Shown here: positions 17,246-26,601 of the stretch, one piece after another | Layout of the letters: each line of letters opens with the position of its first letter | How positions within the stretch are numbered: position 1 is the first letter of the stretch | Source: Micavibrio sp. | GTDB taxonomy: Bacteria; Pseudomonadota; Alphaproteobacteria; Micavibrionales; UBA2020 | Assembly (NCBI GenBank): GCA_028283745.1 | Contig: JAPWJZ010000004.1 | Span: 124,001 to 188,000 of the forward strand | Direction of reading: 5' to 3' | Length of the DNA stretch: 64,000 nt | The notes under the pieces: generated by a model | Seen by the model: the letters and a program-made list of their open reading frames with translations, nothing else | Told to the model about the DNA's origin: nothing | Database searches by the model: none | Program-made: the position numbers and the translations under genes

Positions 17246-18613
17246 TTATTCTTTTTTGCCGTCAGCGGGAGCATCGGCTGCGGGGGCTGCGGGGGCTGCA
17301 TCACCTTCGGCGGGCGGCTTGCCGAGCGTGTCTTCGGCTTTGTCTGCCGGTGCGGCAGCAGGCACTGCATCAGCCGGTTTTTCTTCAGCCGGCTTGGCAT
17401 CTCCCGCGGGAGCGGCTGCGGCAGGCGCGGCATCCGCACCTTCGGGCTTTAGCGTTTCCATGGAAACGATTTGCGGCTGCACCTGCATGCCGGGGTGAAC
17501 GCGCATAAGGCCGTTGACGATGATTTTTTCGCCGGATTGCAGGCCGTCTTCAACAATGCGCATGCCGCCGTCAACCGTGCCGAGTTTTACGGGGCGGTAG
17601 TTGACGTTGCCTTTATCATCGACGGTATAAACGAACTTGCGGTCCTGGTCGGTGCCAACGGCCGAGTCATTGATCAGCACGGCGGTTTGTTTTTCAGCAT
17701 TGCCGAGGCGGATGCGGGCAAACAGGCCCGGCGTCAGCACGCCATCGGGGTTCTTGAATTCGGCGCGGACGCGCAGGGTGCCTGAATCGCCGCTCAGCTG
17801 GTTGTCGAAGGAGCGGATTTTGCCTTCGCGCGGGAAGTCGCCTTCATCGGCAAGGCCCATGAAAATGGGCATGTCCATGCTTTTACCTTCGCGCACGGAT
17901 TTCATGGCTTTCAGGTAGGTTTGCTCGTCAATATCAAAATCCGCGTAAATCGGGTCAACCGACTGCATGGTCGTCAGGATAGGCGCGCTGCCGCCCGCTT
18001 CCACGACGTTGCCGACGGTAATGTCAGGACGGCCAACGCGGCCGGAAATGGGCGCGCGGATTTCGGCGTATTCAAGGTTCAGCTTGGCAATTTCAACCTG
18101 CGCTGCGGCAACGGCAACAGAAGCAACCGCTTCTTTCTGGCCGTTGTTCTTTTCATCAAACTCGCGCTGCGAATAGGCTTTCTGGTCGAACAGGGCGCTG
18201 GCACGCTTCAAGTCGCTATTGGCAAGGTCGGCCACGGCTTTTGCGCCGACATAGGCGGCATTGGCCTGGTCGTAGGCGGCTTTATAGGGGCGCAGGTCAA
18301 GCGTGAACAGCAGGTCGCCCTTTTTCACAAGGTCGCCTTCCTGGAAATGCATTTCTTCAATGGTGCCGCCGACGCGGGGACGCACCTGAACGTCTTCAAC
18401 AGCGCGCAGGCGGCCGGAGAATTCGCTCCAGCGGGTGACTTCGCGCTGGGTTGCGGCGGCAACGCTGATGGGCATGGCCTGCGGTGCGGCGGCTGCTGCG
18501 GGCGCGGCGGCATCATCCTTCGCCATCACGGGCATGGCCTTCCAGCCGATACCGGCGGCAAGGGCGATGATGGAGACGACGGCGATGGTTTTGACAGGAA
18601 AACGGTTTTGCAT
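17246..18613 (-). CDS. RND efflux periplasmic adaptor (membrane fusion protein)
   Basis: A 455-residue AcrA/MexA-type adaptor that links the permease to the outer-membrane channel. It has an N-terminal membrane anchor or signal (KTIAVVSIIALAAGIGWKA), split lipoyl halves (the VQVRPRVGGTIEEMHFQEGD and EIRAPISGRVGR segments), a helical hairpin between them, a beta-barrel, and a membrane-proximal domain. The last 65 residues are a low-complexity Ala/Pro/Asp/Lys tail not needed for the fold. No lipobox Cys is seen. It starts four bases after the tetR stop, so tetR is the first gene of the operon. Confidence 0.93.
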   Translation of the reverse strand: MQNRFPVKTIAVVSIIALAAGIGWKAMPVMAKDDAAAPAAAAAPQAMPISVAAATQREVTRWSEFSGRLRAVEDVQVRPRVGGTIEEMHFQEGDLVKKGDLLFTLDLRPYKAAYDQANAAYVGAKAVADLANSDLKRASALFDQKAYSQREFDEKNNGQKEAVASVAVAAAQVEIAKLNLEYAEIRAPISGRVGRPDITVGNVVEAGGSAPILTTMQSVDPIYADFDIDEQTYLKAMKSVREGKSMDMPIFMGLADEGDFPREGKIRSFDNQLSGDSGTLRVRAEFKNPDGVLTPGLFARIRLGNAEKQTAVLINDSAVGTDQDRKFVYTVDDKGNVNYRPVKLGTVDGGMRIVEDGLQSGEKIIVNGLMRVHPGMQVQPQIVSMETLKPEGADAAPAAAAPAGDAKPAEEKPADAVPAAAPADKAEDTLGKPPAEGDAAPAAPAADAPADGKKE

Positions 18614-18617
18614 GACT

Positions 18618-19253
18618 TCAGGCTTTCGCTTTTTTCCGACCGGATGGTTGGGGAATTAGAAACCTGCTGAGGCCGGGCAGCAGATCGCGGCGAATGACCT
18701 CGGGGTCGTTCGCGACTTTGGCATTATTTAGAACGCCGCCCGTATAAGAAAACATCTCCCGCGATAATTTTTCAATTTCGGCGCGGGAAATGCCATCCAG
18801 CTGCGGCAGATCGCGCAGGACGGAGGCGTAATAGGCACAGTGCCCATCATAAATATCTTTCAGGCGCTGGCGGATGCGGTCATCCTGCGCGCTCATTTCG
18901 GCGCCGGCGCTGCACAGCGGGCAACCATAAATTTTACCCTCAATTTCAAAGTCTTCCACGTGGCACTGGTACATGGCCTCGGTATACTTCTCAAGGCGCT
19001 TTTCAGCCGGCACGGTGGGGGAGAAGCAGGCATCCAGCACCTTCTTGCCGTCTTCCCACATATGTTCGTATGCGGCAAGGGCAAGGTCCGCCTTCGAGGA
19101 GAAGTGGTGGTAGAACGTGCCTTTTTTAATGCCGGCGGCAATCGCAATATCATCCACGCTGACAGCGCCGTAGCTTTGGCGCATGAACAGCTCCGCCGCT
19201 GCTTCAATCAGCAGGGTTTTGGTGTTGGATGTTTTTTTAACGCGTGTCTCCAT
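18618..19253 (-). CDS. TetR/AcrR-family repressor of the efflux operon
   Basis: A 211-residue repressor. The N-terminal helix-turn-helix (about 12-60) reads like AcrR/TetR proteins: LIEAAAELFMRQSYGAVSVD then IAAGIKKGTFYHHFSSKADL. The rest is a helical ligand domain with a CPLCSAG segment that could be a thiol sensor. It is the first gene of the tetR-adaptor-RND-OMF-dinB operon. A perfect palindrome lies between its -35 and -10, so autoregulation of the whole operon is likely. The ATG is five bases after the -10, with no Shine-Dalgarno, so the mRNA may be leaderless. Confidence 0.92.
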   Translation of the reverse strand: METRVKKTSNTKTLLIEAAAELFMRQSYGAVSVDDIAIAAGIKKGTFYHHFSSKADLALAAYEHMWEDGKKVLDACFSPTVPAEKRLEKYTEAMYQCHVEDFEIEGKIYGCPLCSAGAEMSAQDDRIRQRLKDIYDGHCAYYASVLRDLPQLDGISRAEIEKLSREMFSYTGGVLNNAKVANDPEVIRRDLLPGLSRFLIPQPSGRKKAKA

Positions 19254-19258
19254 ATCCC

Positions 19259-19289
19259 ATTATCTCCCGACCGAGCGGTCGGGTGTCAA
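19259..19289 (-). promoter_or_regulatory. Promoter of the tetR-efflux operon with operator in the spacer
   Basis: On the minus strand TTGACA (complement of 19284-19289) and GATAAT (complement of 19259-19264) are 19 bases apart. The 18-base palindrome at 19266-19283 fills all but one base of the spacer, so a bound repressor would block polymerase. The tetR ATG follows the -10 by five bases. Confidence 0.75.
19266..19283. promoter_or_regulatory. TetR-family operator palindrome
   Basis: CCCGACCG-AG-CGGTCGGG is an inverted repeat with perfect 8-base arms and a 2-base centre. It resembles GACCGnnCGGTC-type operators of TetR-family efflux regulators and sits 13 bases upstream of tetR. Confidence 0.85.
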
Positions 19290-19415
19290 CGGAATCCGAT
19301 TCCGGTTGGCATCTTGGACCAAAAGTGTCGCCTTTTTGCAACGCAGCATAGATAGGCACACTTATTATTCAGACGAGAAATAATAAGAAATATGAAGTAA
19401 TATCAAGAAGTCAGC

Positions 19416-19994
19416 TTATGCCGCGCTGGCCACGAACTCGGGGTTCAGGAATTTGCGGTCACTTTTGCCATAAGGCAAGGGCTTGCCGTCCAGAGTGGCA
19501 ACTTTGCCGCCCGCGGCGCGGAGAATCGCATCGCCCGCCGCGGTATCCCACTCGGAAGTGGGCCCGAGCCGCGGGTACAAATCCGCCTGCCCTGCCGCCA
19601 GCACGCAGAACTTGAGCGAGCTTGAGCGGTTCGACATGCCCGCAACCTTATGCGGGCGCAAAAATTCATTCAGGCGCTCGGGATCGCCGTGGCGCTTGCT
19701 GGCGACAACGGTAATACCGGCAGCCGGCGCGGTGCGCACGCGGGTTTCCTGCTCCGGCTTGCCGCCGAGGCTCATGAAGGCTTTGCCTTCCGCGCCGTAA
19801 TACAATTCATCCGACACGGGCGCATAAATAATGCCCATCACCGGCTGGAAATTTTCCATCAACGCAATGTTGACGGTGAAATCACCGCCGCCGGTAATGA
19901 ATTCCTTGGTGCCATCCAGCGGGTCGACAAGCCAGAAGCGCCCGCCCGAAATATCGGGAATGTTTCCCGCCGCAACCGCCTCTTCCCCCACCAT
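19416..19994 (-). pseudogene. cysQ: 5'-truncated cysQ (3'(2'),5'-bisphosphate nucleotidase)
   Basis: 192 residues matching the inositol-monophosphatase fold of CysQ, which recycles adenosine 3',5'-bisphosphate from PAPS reduction. All three metal-site motifs remain: the GEE glutamates near the start, DPLDGTKEF, and SEWDTAAGDAIL. Homologues are about 250-270 residues; here some 60-70 N-terminal residues, including the usual (V/S)TxAD segment, are missing. CysQ-like codons (IILAPDIP) continue upstream of the first ATG until they meet the cysNC stop codon at 20015-20017. No ribosome site precedes the ATG. It looks like a deletion that joined cysQ to the end of cysNC. It could be a remnant or a shortened, possibly inactive enzyme. 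Confidence 0.7.
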
Positions 19995-20014
19995 CGGAAT
20001 ATCCGGCGCTAAAA

Positions 20015-21952
20015 TTATTTCGTTCTGGATTGCATGCTGACGACATTGCCCGATGCTGCCTTTGTGGCGGCAAGGATGTAATTGACGATTTCTTCAACGC
20101 AGGCGTCGATGCCCTGCGCTGCCGTATCTACCGTCAGGTCGGGCTGCAGCGGCGCTTCGTAGGGGGATGAAACGCCGGTGAACTCCTTCAGCTCGCCGCT
20201 GCGGGCTTTTTTGTAGAGGCCTTTGGGGTCGCGTTTTTCGCAGGTTGCCAAGTCAGCCTTGACGTAGATTTCGTGAAAGTTTTCACCCGCAGCTTCGCGC
20301 GCTTTCTGGCGGTCGGCGATATAGGGGGAAATGAAGGCAGTGATGGTGACAAGCCCTGCGTCCGCCATCAAGGCGGCAAGCTCGCCCACGCGGCGGATAT
20401 TTTCCGCCCGCGCCTCCGGTGAAAAGCCGAGGTCTTTGCAAAGGCCGCGGCGCACATTGTCACCATCCAGCACGTACGTCTGCATGCCTTTTGAAAACAG
20501 CGCGTGTTCAACACGCATGGCAAGCGTTGATTTACCCGCGCCCGAGAGGCCCGTCAGCCAGATAACCAAGCCCTTGTGCCCGTTGCGCACGGTGCGCGCG
20601 CCCGCTGTCAGCAGGTGGTCCACCGTGTAAAGGTTTTCGGCATGACGGTGCAGAACATTGCGCTGGTCGATAACACCATCGCTGCCAATAATGCCGCCGC
20701 CGACGACGTCGTGGTTTTCAACCAGCACAATGCGGCCAAGCTTCAAGTTATCCTGATACGGGTCAAGCGCCAGCACCTCGCGGCTGCGGAAGGTCACCTC
20801 GGCCATCTCGTTAATCTCGACGCTGTTTTTTTGCGTGCGCGACAGGTCATCGGTATTAATCACGCGGTCGATGGCCTGCACCGTCACGGTCGCTTCATAG
20901 GTGGCGAGCTTGATTTTATAGACATTGCCGACCTGCAGCGGTTTTTTGCCGAGCCAGAAGATATTGGCGCGGAATTCGCTCGCCAGCATGGGTGCGCGCT
21001 GCACATGGCTGGCAATGTCGCCGCGCGCCACGAAAATAGGCTGGTCCAGCGTAATGCCAATGCTTTCGCCCGCTTCCGCCGACAGAATTTCGGTGGCGGA
21101 ATTCCATTTCTCGATCGAAACAACTTTCGCCTGGCGGTTGGAAGGGGAGAAGGTCAGCGCATCCCCCTTGCGCAAAACACCGGCTTCAATGCGGCCCGCG
21201 ATGATGCGGGTTTCGTCCCAGCGGTATACATCCTGCACGGGGAAGCGCAGCGGGCGTTCCACCGGCGCGGCGATAGGCTCAAACACATCCAGTGTTTCAA
21301 GCAGCGTCAGGCCGCTGTACCACGGCATGGCGGGCGCATGCGCCGCAATATTTTCACCGTTCCGCGCCGCCATGGGAATGATGGAATGCGGCGTCACGTT
21401 AATGCCCTTGAGGTAGCCGGTAATTTCTGCCGCGACTTCGTTAAACCGCGCTTCGCTGTAATCCACCATGTCCATTTTGTTGATGGTGACGACAATTTGC
21501 TGCAAACCCAGCAGGTGCAGCAGGTAGGCATGCCGCTTGGTTTGTTCCCGCACGCCTTCCTTTGCATCCACCACCAGAATGGCGGCATCGGCAAAGGCTG
21601 CGCCGGAAATCATGTTCTTTAAAAATTCGCGGTGGCCGGGCGCGTCGATAATAACGCAGTTGCGCTTGCTGGTTTTAAACCAGATCTGCGTCGTATCAAT
21701 CGTAATCGCCTGGTCACGCTCCGCCTGAAAGGCATCCAGCAGGAAGGACCATTCGAACGGCACGTTGCGGCGCTCGCATACGGCTTTCAGTTCTTCCAGC
21801 TTGCCGTCCATGAAGCTGCCGGTATCGTGCAGCAGGCGGCCGATCAATGTCGACTTGCCGTGGTCCACGTGCCCGACGATGACGACGCCGAGCTTTTGAG
21901 CGTTGTTGAAGTCATGTGCCGCCGGATTGTTTGTTGCGTTGTTCATGGCCAT
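20015..21952 (-). CDS. cysNC: Bifunctional sulfate adenylyltransferase large subunit/APS kinase
   Basis: A 645-residue fusion that makes APS (with CysD) and phosphorylates it to PAPS. The N-terminal CysN GTPase shows [10 protein letters not shown] (G1), DAPGHREF (G3) and NKMD (G4), followed by EF-Tu-like beta-barrels. The C-terminal CysC kinase (about 450-645) shows the P-loop GLSGAGKST, the [10 protein letters not shown] motif and FISPY. Start is ATG at 21952, or 21946 two codons on. It follows cysD by five bases. The last dozen residues ([10 protein letters not shown]) lie at the junction with truncated cysQ and may be altered. Confidence 0.95.
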   Translation of the reverse strand: MAMNNATNNPAAHDFNNAQKLGVVIVGHVDHGKSTLIGRLLHDTGSFMDGKLEELKAVCERRNVPFEWSFLLDAFQAERDQAITIDTTQIWFKTSKRNCVIIDAPGHREFLKNMISGAAFADAAILVVDAKEGVREQTKRHAYLLHLLGLQQIVVTINKMDMVDYSEARFNEVAAEITGYLKGINVTPHSIIPMAARNGENIAAHAPAMPWYSGLTLLETLDVFEPIAAPVERPLRFPVQDVYRWDETRIIAGRIEAGVLRKGDALTFSPSNRQAKVVSIEKWNSATEILSAEAGESIGITLDQPIFVARGDIASHVQRAPMLASEFRANIFWLGKKPLQVGNVYKIKLATYEATVTVQAIDRVINTDDLSRTQKNSVEINEMAEVTFRSREVLALDPYQDNLKLGRIVLVENHDVVGGGIIGSDGVIDQRNVLHRHAENLYTVDHLLTAGARTVRNGHKGLVIWLTGLSGAGKSTLAMRVEHALFSKGMQTYVLDGDNVRRGLCKDLGFSPEARAENIRRVGELAALMADAGLVTITAFISPYIADRQKAREAAGENFHEIYVKADLATCEKRDPKGLYKKARSGELKEFTGVSSPYEAPLQPDLTVDTAAQGIDACVEEIVNYILAATKAASGNVVSMQSRTK

Positions 21953-21957
21953 CGTCC

Positions 21958-22755
21958 TTACATATAACCGCTGCGGCGCAGGCGCTCGAAGCTGTCTTCG
22001 GTTTCGGCGTCCATGGTGCGGCCGGCGCGTTCCGACTGTTTGGTGGTTTCAAGTTCCGCGATGATTTCGGGGATGCTGGCGGCATCGCTGACGATGGGCG
22101 TGGTGATGTTTTTTTCACCAAGAGAGCGATAGCGCTTGCCGTTCTGTGACAGGTAGAGCGGCACAATGGGAATGTTTTCACGCTGCGTATAGCGCCAGAT
22201 ATCAATTTCGCGCCAGTGCAGAATGGGGTGGATGCGCACATGCGTGCCTTCGGGGAATTCGGTTTTGTACTGGTCCCAGAATTCGGCCGGCTGGTCTTTA
22301 TAATCCCACACGCCGTCAAAGCTGCGGGGGGAGAAGACGCGTTCCTTCGCCCGCATGGATTGTTCATCGCGGCGAATGCCGACGATGATGCCTTTGTACC
22401 TATAGGTGTTGATGAGGTTTTTCAGCCCCTCGGTCTTGCGGGCGGCGGCGCGGGTTGCGGGTGGCAGCGTCTGGTCCATCTCCTCCTCGGGCGGGCACAT
22501 TTCCGCATGGAAGTCGAAGCCCCATTCCTTTATCAGCATATCGCGGAATTCATAGACTTCCGGCAGCTCCATATTTGTATCCAGCTGGATCATTGGGAAC
22601 GGTACGCGGCCGAAGAACGCCTTGCGGATCATCCACAGCAGCGCGGTGGAATCCTTGCCAATGGACCACAGCATGCCCAGTGGCTTGATGCGGTTATAAG
22701 CTTCACGCAATATATAGATGCTGCGGGATTCCAGATCGTCGAGGTAATCGTGCAT
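21958..22755 (-). CDS. cysD: Sulfate adenylyltransferase small subunit
   Basis: About 265 residues of the PP-loop ATP-pyrophosphatase fold; with CysN it activates sulfate to adenylylsulfate. The P-loop-like motif reads [14 protein letters not shown] (the usual SGGKDS is SIGKDS, as in other CysD). [16 protein letters not shown] and [14 protein letters not shown] are further family signatures. ATG at 22755 is chosen because it gives the conserved [15 protein letters not shown]-type N-terminus with AAGGGC upstream; the longer frame adds 22 unlikely residues. It is the first gene of cysD-cysNC-cysQ. Confidence 0.94.
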   Translation of the reverse strand: MHDYLDDLESRSIYILREAYNRIKPLGMLWSIGKDSTALLWMIRKAFFGRVPFPMIQLDTNMELPEVYEFRDMLIKEWGFDFHAEMCPPEEEMDQTLPPATRAAARKTEGLKNLINTYRYKGIIVGIRRDEQSMRAKERVFSPRSFDGVWDYKDQPAEFWDQYKTEFPEGTHVRIHPILHWREIDIWRYTQRENIPIVPLYLSQNGKRYRSLGEKNITTPIVSDAASIPEIIAELETTKQSERAGRTMDAETEDSFERLRRSGYM

Positions 22756-22779
22756 GGCGGCGCCCTTAAAAATCACATC

Positions 22780-22806
22780 ATTATAAATGCAGTCTTTTTG
22801 TAGCAA
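22780..22806 (-). promoter_or_regulatory. Candidate cysD promoter
   Basis: On the minus strand a perfect TATAAT (complement of 22780-22785) lies 25 bases upstream of the cysD ATG. TTGCTA (complement of 22801-22806) is 15 bases upstream of it. The spacer is short, but the -10 match is exact. Confidence 0.5.
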
Positions 22807-22871
22807 GGCTTGCGCCCCCACTCAACCACGTTGACCATAAAACAGTCATTTGCCGCTGGCTTGGCCCATAT

Positions 22872-22905
22872 AAAAACGGCCCCGCTTTGCAGCGGGACCG
22901 TTTTT
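22872..22905. terminator. Strong bidirectional-type terminator
   Basis: A 15-base left arm (22872-22886) pairs almost perfectly with 22891-22905 around TTGC, with A-run and T-run ends. It lies 18 bases past the stop of the AAA+ gene on the minus strand and separates it from the cysD operon. Confidence 0.85.
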
Positions 22906-22922
22906 ATATATTATGTATAATA

Positions 22923-24356
22923 TTAAGGCTTGAAGGCCGCTTTGGCGGATTTCTTCTTGCCGTGTTCGGTCGAGGGCGCGGTAGGCTTGTCGTCGTTGGC
23001 AGACAGGCCGTGGGCGGGTTTCTTGACCGCAGCGAAGTCTTCGTCGAAACCGATGGGACGGTCGGCGGGCTTGGAGCCGAGGCCCTGCAGCGACACCTTT
23101 TTCACGTCGTCCATCGTAATCGTCGTCAGAGCCGCCTTCAGTTCCTCCAGCGGAATGCCGCTGTTTTTGTCGAGTTTATGCTCGAGCTCGAGGCGCAGGG
23201 CCAGTTCTTTTTCGGCTTTTTCGACAAGGTTGCGCACGGTGCGGCCGTTGCCGAAGGATTGCTTGGCGCGGACCTGCTCTTCTTCCAGCAGCTTCATCGA
23301 ATGCGCACGGGCTTCGTCAGACATGGTGTAGCCGCGTTCCTGCAGCATGAAGTCCATGATCTTGCCGAGCTGCGGCATGTTGTAGTCATCAAAGTTGATG
23401 TAGGTCATGAAGCGCGACTTCAGGCCTTCGTTGGCGTCGATGAATTTCTTCATCGGCTCGGGGTAGCCCGCAACGATGACGATAAGGTCTTCGCGCATGT
23501 TTTCCATGGCGGCAACCAGCGTATCAATCGCCTCGCGTCCGAAATCCTTGCTGTCGGAGCCTGCGCCCGCTTCGCGCGACAGGGCATAAGCCTCGTCGAT
23601 GAAAAGGATGCCGCCCTTGGCTTTATCAATCTGTTCCTTGGTTTTCAGCGCGGTCTGGCCGACGAAGCCGGCGACCATGTCTTCGCGCTTCACCTCATGC
23701 ACGACCGGTTTGTCGATGAAGCCAAGCGCATGATAAACCTTGGCGACTTCGCGGGCGAAGGTGGTTTTGCCCGTGCCGGGGTTACCGGTGAAGACCATGT
23801 GGCGGGAAATGGGCTTGGTGGCAAGGCCCAGTTCTTTTTTCAGGTTGTTGAAGCGCGCAACGGCGATGTTCTGCTTGATATCCCGCTTTGCGGTATCAAG
23901 GCCGATCATGTCGTCGATATTCTCGAGCGCCTTTTTCAGGGTCGCTTCATCTTCAACGCCCGCGCCCTTCGCGCCTTCCTTCAGTGCTTTCGGGGTGGGG
24001 GCAAGGCCGGATTCCATCAGGTTGTCCGGCAGCTCTTTTTTCGCGACCTGCGGCAGCACGCCCTTATCGGCGTCTTCCTTCTTCGGCCAGACAATGGTGA
24101 AGACTTCGCCGCTTTTGCCGTCTGCCGTCATTTCCACGGCATAAGTGGTTTTGCCGTAGGGCAGGGTTTGCGCCGTTGCCGGGTTCGGCGCGGAAATTTG
24201 CGGCCCGAATTTGTTGATGACACGGCCTTCGAGCGATTCGATGGCGGTGTTCAGCGGTTGCACGGCCTTGCAGTTGCCTTCGCCGTCCAGCTTGATGCCG
24301 TAGGCGAATCCTGTTTTCAGGTCGATGATAAGATGCTTGGTGAATTCTGTAGCCAT
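22923..24356 (-). CDS. CbxX/CfxQ-type AAA+ ATPase with unknown N-terminal domain
   Basis: 477 residues. The C-terminal two-thirds is a CbbX/SpoVK-like AAA+ module: P-loop GNPGTGKTTFA, Walker B ILFIDEAYAL, the VIVAGYPEPM sensor 1 strand, and FGNGRTVRNL near sensor 2. The N-terminal 100 residues (beta-rich, KHLIIDLKTGFAYGI onward) match no family I recognise. The CbbX group remodels Rubisco, but no Rubisco gene is nearby, so the client is unknown. A good AGAGGGG site precedes the ATG. It appears to be a single-gene unit with a strong terminator. Confidence 0.85.
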   Translation of the reverse strand: MATEFTKHLIIDLKTGFAYGIKLDGEGNCKAVQPLNTAIESLEGRVINKFGPQISAPNPATAQTLPYGKTTYAVEMTADGKSGEVFTIVWPKKEDADKGVLPQVAKKELPDNLMESGLAPTPKALKEGAKGAGVEDEATLKKALENIDDMIGLDTAKRDIKQNIAVARFNNLKKELGLATKPISRHMVFTGNPGTGKTTFAREVAKVYHALGFIDKPVVHEVKREDMVAGFVGQTALKTKEQIDKAKGGILFIDEAYALSREAGAGSDSKDFGREAIDTLVAAMENMREDLIVIVAGYPEPMKKFIDANEGLKSRFMTYINFDDYNMPQLGKIMDFMLQERGYTMSDEARAHSMKLLEEEQVRAKQSFGNGRTVRNLVEKAEKELALRLELEHKLDKNSGIPLEELKAALTTITMDDVKKVSLQGLGSKPADRPIGFDEDFAAVKKPAHGLSANDDKPTAPSTEHGKKKSAKAAFKP

Positions 24357-24608
24357 GGCAGACCCCTCTGCGTTTGCGTAAGAAACAATCTTTCCTGAGT
24401 TTGGTGCCTGACGTTATTAAACATCCCCGCAGGCAACGATTAGCTAATTTAGTTGAATGAACACCTGTTCGCTATTGTAATTCTGATGCGTTTTGTCATA
24501 GAGTTCGTGTTTTTTTTTGCACAGCCCCCTATCATTCCGATTCTTAATCTCTATAATTCCGTTTGCGATTCACGCCCCCTTTTCACCCATATTCAGTCGA
24601 AATAAGTC
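24357..24608. other. Divergent intergenic region between the AAA+ gene and rmuC
   Basis: 252 bases, A/T-richer than its surroundings, with several T-runs (for example near 24505). It must hold promoters for both divergent genes, but I find no convincing -35/-10 pair, RNA gene or hairpin. Confidence 0.5.
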
Positions 24609-25958
24609 ATGGCAACCTTCACACCAGACATTATGTCCATCCTGATGGGTGGGGCTGCCGGCCTTGCGGTCGGTATCATCTTCGCGCTCGCCCTTGGCAG
24701 CGGCGACAAGGCAAAAATCGACGCCGCGAATGAAAACCTGAACAAGGAGCGCGAGCGTATCGCCGACCTTGAAAAGCGCCTGCAATATGAAGTGCAGAAA
24801 AGCGCAGGCCTTGAAGCCGAGCGCCGCCTGATTACCGAGCAGATCGGCCGCCATAAATCAGACCTTGAACATATGGAGAAAAAATTCGCCCTCCAGTTCG
24901 AAAACCTCGCCAATAAAATTTTTGACGAGAAGACCAGCAAGTTTAAAACAGAATCCGCCGAAAGCCTGGGCCAGCTGCTGAACCCGCTGCGCGATCGTTT
25001 GCAGGAATTCCACAAGAAGGTGGATGACAGCTTTGGCGAGCAGGCGAAGGAAAACTTTTCGCTGCGCAAGGAAATTGAAAATATCGTTTCCGTGAACAAG
25101 CAAATGTCGGTCCAGACCGAAAGCCTGACGAAAGCCCTGAAGGGCGATGTGAAGGCGCAGGGCAACTGGGGCGAAGTGATGCTCGAGAAAATCCTCGAGG
25201 ATTCCGGCCTTCGGAAAGACACCGACTATTACACACAGGGCGCCGACATGGGCCTGAAGCACGTGGATAGCGGCCGCACGCTGAAGCCCGACGTTGTCGT
25301 GAACCTGCCGGACAAAAAGCACATTATTATTGATGCAAAAGTGTCGTTGACGCATTACGAGCGCTATTGCGCCGCCGATAACGATGACGCGCGCGCAGCG
25401 CTGCTGAAGGAGTTCATCAATTCCATCCGCGCGCACGTGGCGGGGCTGGAGCAGCGCCGCTATCAGGATACCGACAAGCTTGGCACGCCGGATTTGGTTT
25501 TGATGTTCATGCCCATTGAAGGCGCCTATTCGCTGGCCGTGCAAAAAGACCCGGAGCTGCATTCCAGCGCCTGGGACAAAAAAATCGTCATCGTGTCGCC
25601 CGTCACGCTGTTTGCGACGCTGCGCACCATTTCATCGCTCTGGCGCATCGAGCAGCAAAACCGCAACACGCAGGAAATCGCCCGTCAGGGCGGCGCGCTG
25701 TTTGATAAAATTGCCGGCTTCCTGAAAGATATGGAGGACCTTGGCAAGCGCCTTTCCGCAGCGCAGGACGTTTACGGCAAGGCCTACAGCAACCTGACCA
25801 CCGGCACCGGCAACATCCGCAAACGTGCGGAAACGCTGCAGGCCCTGGGCGTTAAAACTTCAAAGGCGCTGCCGCACATGGCGGGAGATGAAGCGGATGA
25901 GGGCGGCGAAGAAGCCAGCCTGTTGAAATCCATCGAAAAACCCGGCGAGACGGCTTGA
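24609..25958 (+). CDS. rmuC: RmuC-family DNA recombination protein
   Basis: 449 residues. A single N-terminal membrane segment (GGAAGLAVGIIFALALG) is followed by a long coiled coil (about 35-180) and a PD-(D/E)XK-like nuclease core. The core shows the signature KAQGNWGEVMLEKILEDSGL and KHIIIDAKVSL, whose Asp-x-Lys is the probable catalytic element. RmuC limits inversion at short repeats and is inferred to act on DNA structures at the membrane. It is followed by def after 60 bases. Confidence 0.92.
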   Translation: MATFTPDIMSILMGGAAGLAVGIIFALALGSGDKAKIDAANENLNKERERIADLEKRLQYEVQKSAGLEAERRLITEQIGRHKSDLEHMEKKFALQFENLANKIFDEKTSKFKTESAESLGQLLNPLRDRLQEFHKKVDDSFGEQAKENFSLRKEIENIVSVNKQMSVQTESLTKALKGDVKAQGNWGEVMLEKILEDSGLRKDTDYYTQGADMGLKHVDSGRTLKPDVVVNLPDKKHIIIDAKVSLTHYERYCAADNDDARAALLKEFINSIRAHVAGLEQRRYQDTDKLGTPDLVLMFMPIEGAYSLAVQKDPELHSSAWDKKIVIVSPVTLFATLRTISSLWRIEQQNRNTQEIARQGGALFDKIAGFLKDMEDLGKRLSAAQDVYGKAYSNLTTGTGNIRKRAETLQALGVKTSKALPHMAGDEADEGGEEASLLKSIEKPGETA

Positions 25959-25980
25959 GTTTCTTGACTCAGTCCTTCCG

Positions 25981-25998
25981 CCGTCTTATTTAAGACGG
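25981..25998. repeat. Palindromic hairpin between rmuC and def
   Basis: CCGTCTTATTTAAGACGG is a perfect inverted repeat (7-base stem, 4-base loop). No T-run follows, so it is a weak terminator or an mRNA-end hairpin rather than a classical terminator. It could also be a protein-binding site. Confidence 0.5.
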
Positions 25999-26018
25999 AA
26001 CAAGAAGGACGAAGAAAC

Positions 26019-26600
26019 ATGGCGATTTTGCCCATCCAGATAGCGCCGCACCCGGTGCTGAAGCGCGTGGCCGACCCCGTCGACAAGATCGACGATAAAA
26101 TCCGCACACTGATGGATAGCATGCTGGAGACGATGTATAACGCCCCCGGCATCGGCCTTGCCGCCCCGCAAATCAGGGAATCCGTCCGCATCATGGTGGT
26201 GGATGTTGACCAGCCCCGCGAAGATGACGACGTGCCGCCGGATGCCGCGACCATTGCCAAGCGCCGCGTAAAGCCCCGCTTCTTCATCAACCCCGAAATC
26301 ATCTGGTCGTCGGAGGAGCCGAACGTATATGAAGAAGGCTGCCTTTCCCTGCCCGGCCAGTATGCGGAAGTCGAGCGCCCGAAAAAAATTCGCGTGAAGT
26401 ACCTTGATTACGACGGGCAGCTGCAGGAGCTGGAAGCAAGCGGCCTGCTGGCCACCTGCGTGCAGCATGAAATTGACCACCTGAACGGCATTTTATTCAT
26501 CGACCACCTGTCATCGCTCAAGCGCGACATGACGCTGCGCAAGCTGAAGAAATGGGTGAAGGAAAACCCCGACGAAATCGCCGAAAAGCATATCCTTTAA
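26019..26600 (+). CDS. def: Peptide deformylase
   Basis: Removes the N-formyl group from nascent proteins. 193 residues. All three motifs are present: [17 protein letters not shown] (metal Cys) and QHEIDHLNG (two metal His and catalytic Glu). Between strands it carries a polar insertion (about 66-88, [17 protein letters not shown]) longer than in E. coli Def. It sits one base before fmt, the gene for the opposing reaction, the usual pairing. Confidence 0.96.
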   Translation: MAILPIQIAPHPVLKRVADPVDKIDDKIRTLMDSMLETMYNAPGIGLAAPQIRESVRIMVVDVDQPREDDDVPPDAATIAKRRVKPRFFINPEIIWSSEEPNVYEEGCLSLPGQYAEVERPKKIRVKYLDYDGQLQELEASGLLATCVQHEIDHLNGILFIDHLSSLKRDMTLRKLKKWVKENPDEIAEKHIL

Positions 26601-26601
26601 A

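Noticed and set aside
22887-24398. 503-codon plus-strand frame opposite the AAA+ gene
   Set aside because: It would run through the terminator hairpin at 22872-22905 and mirrors the P-loop gene.
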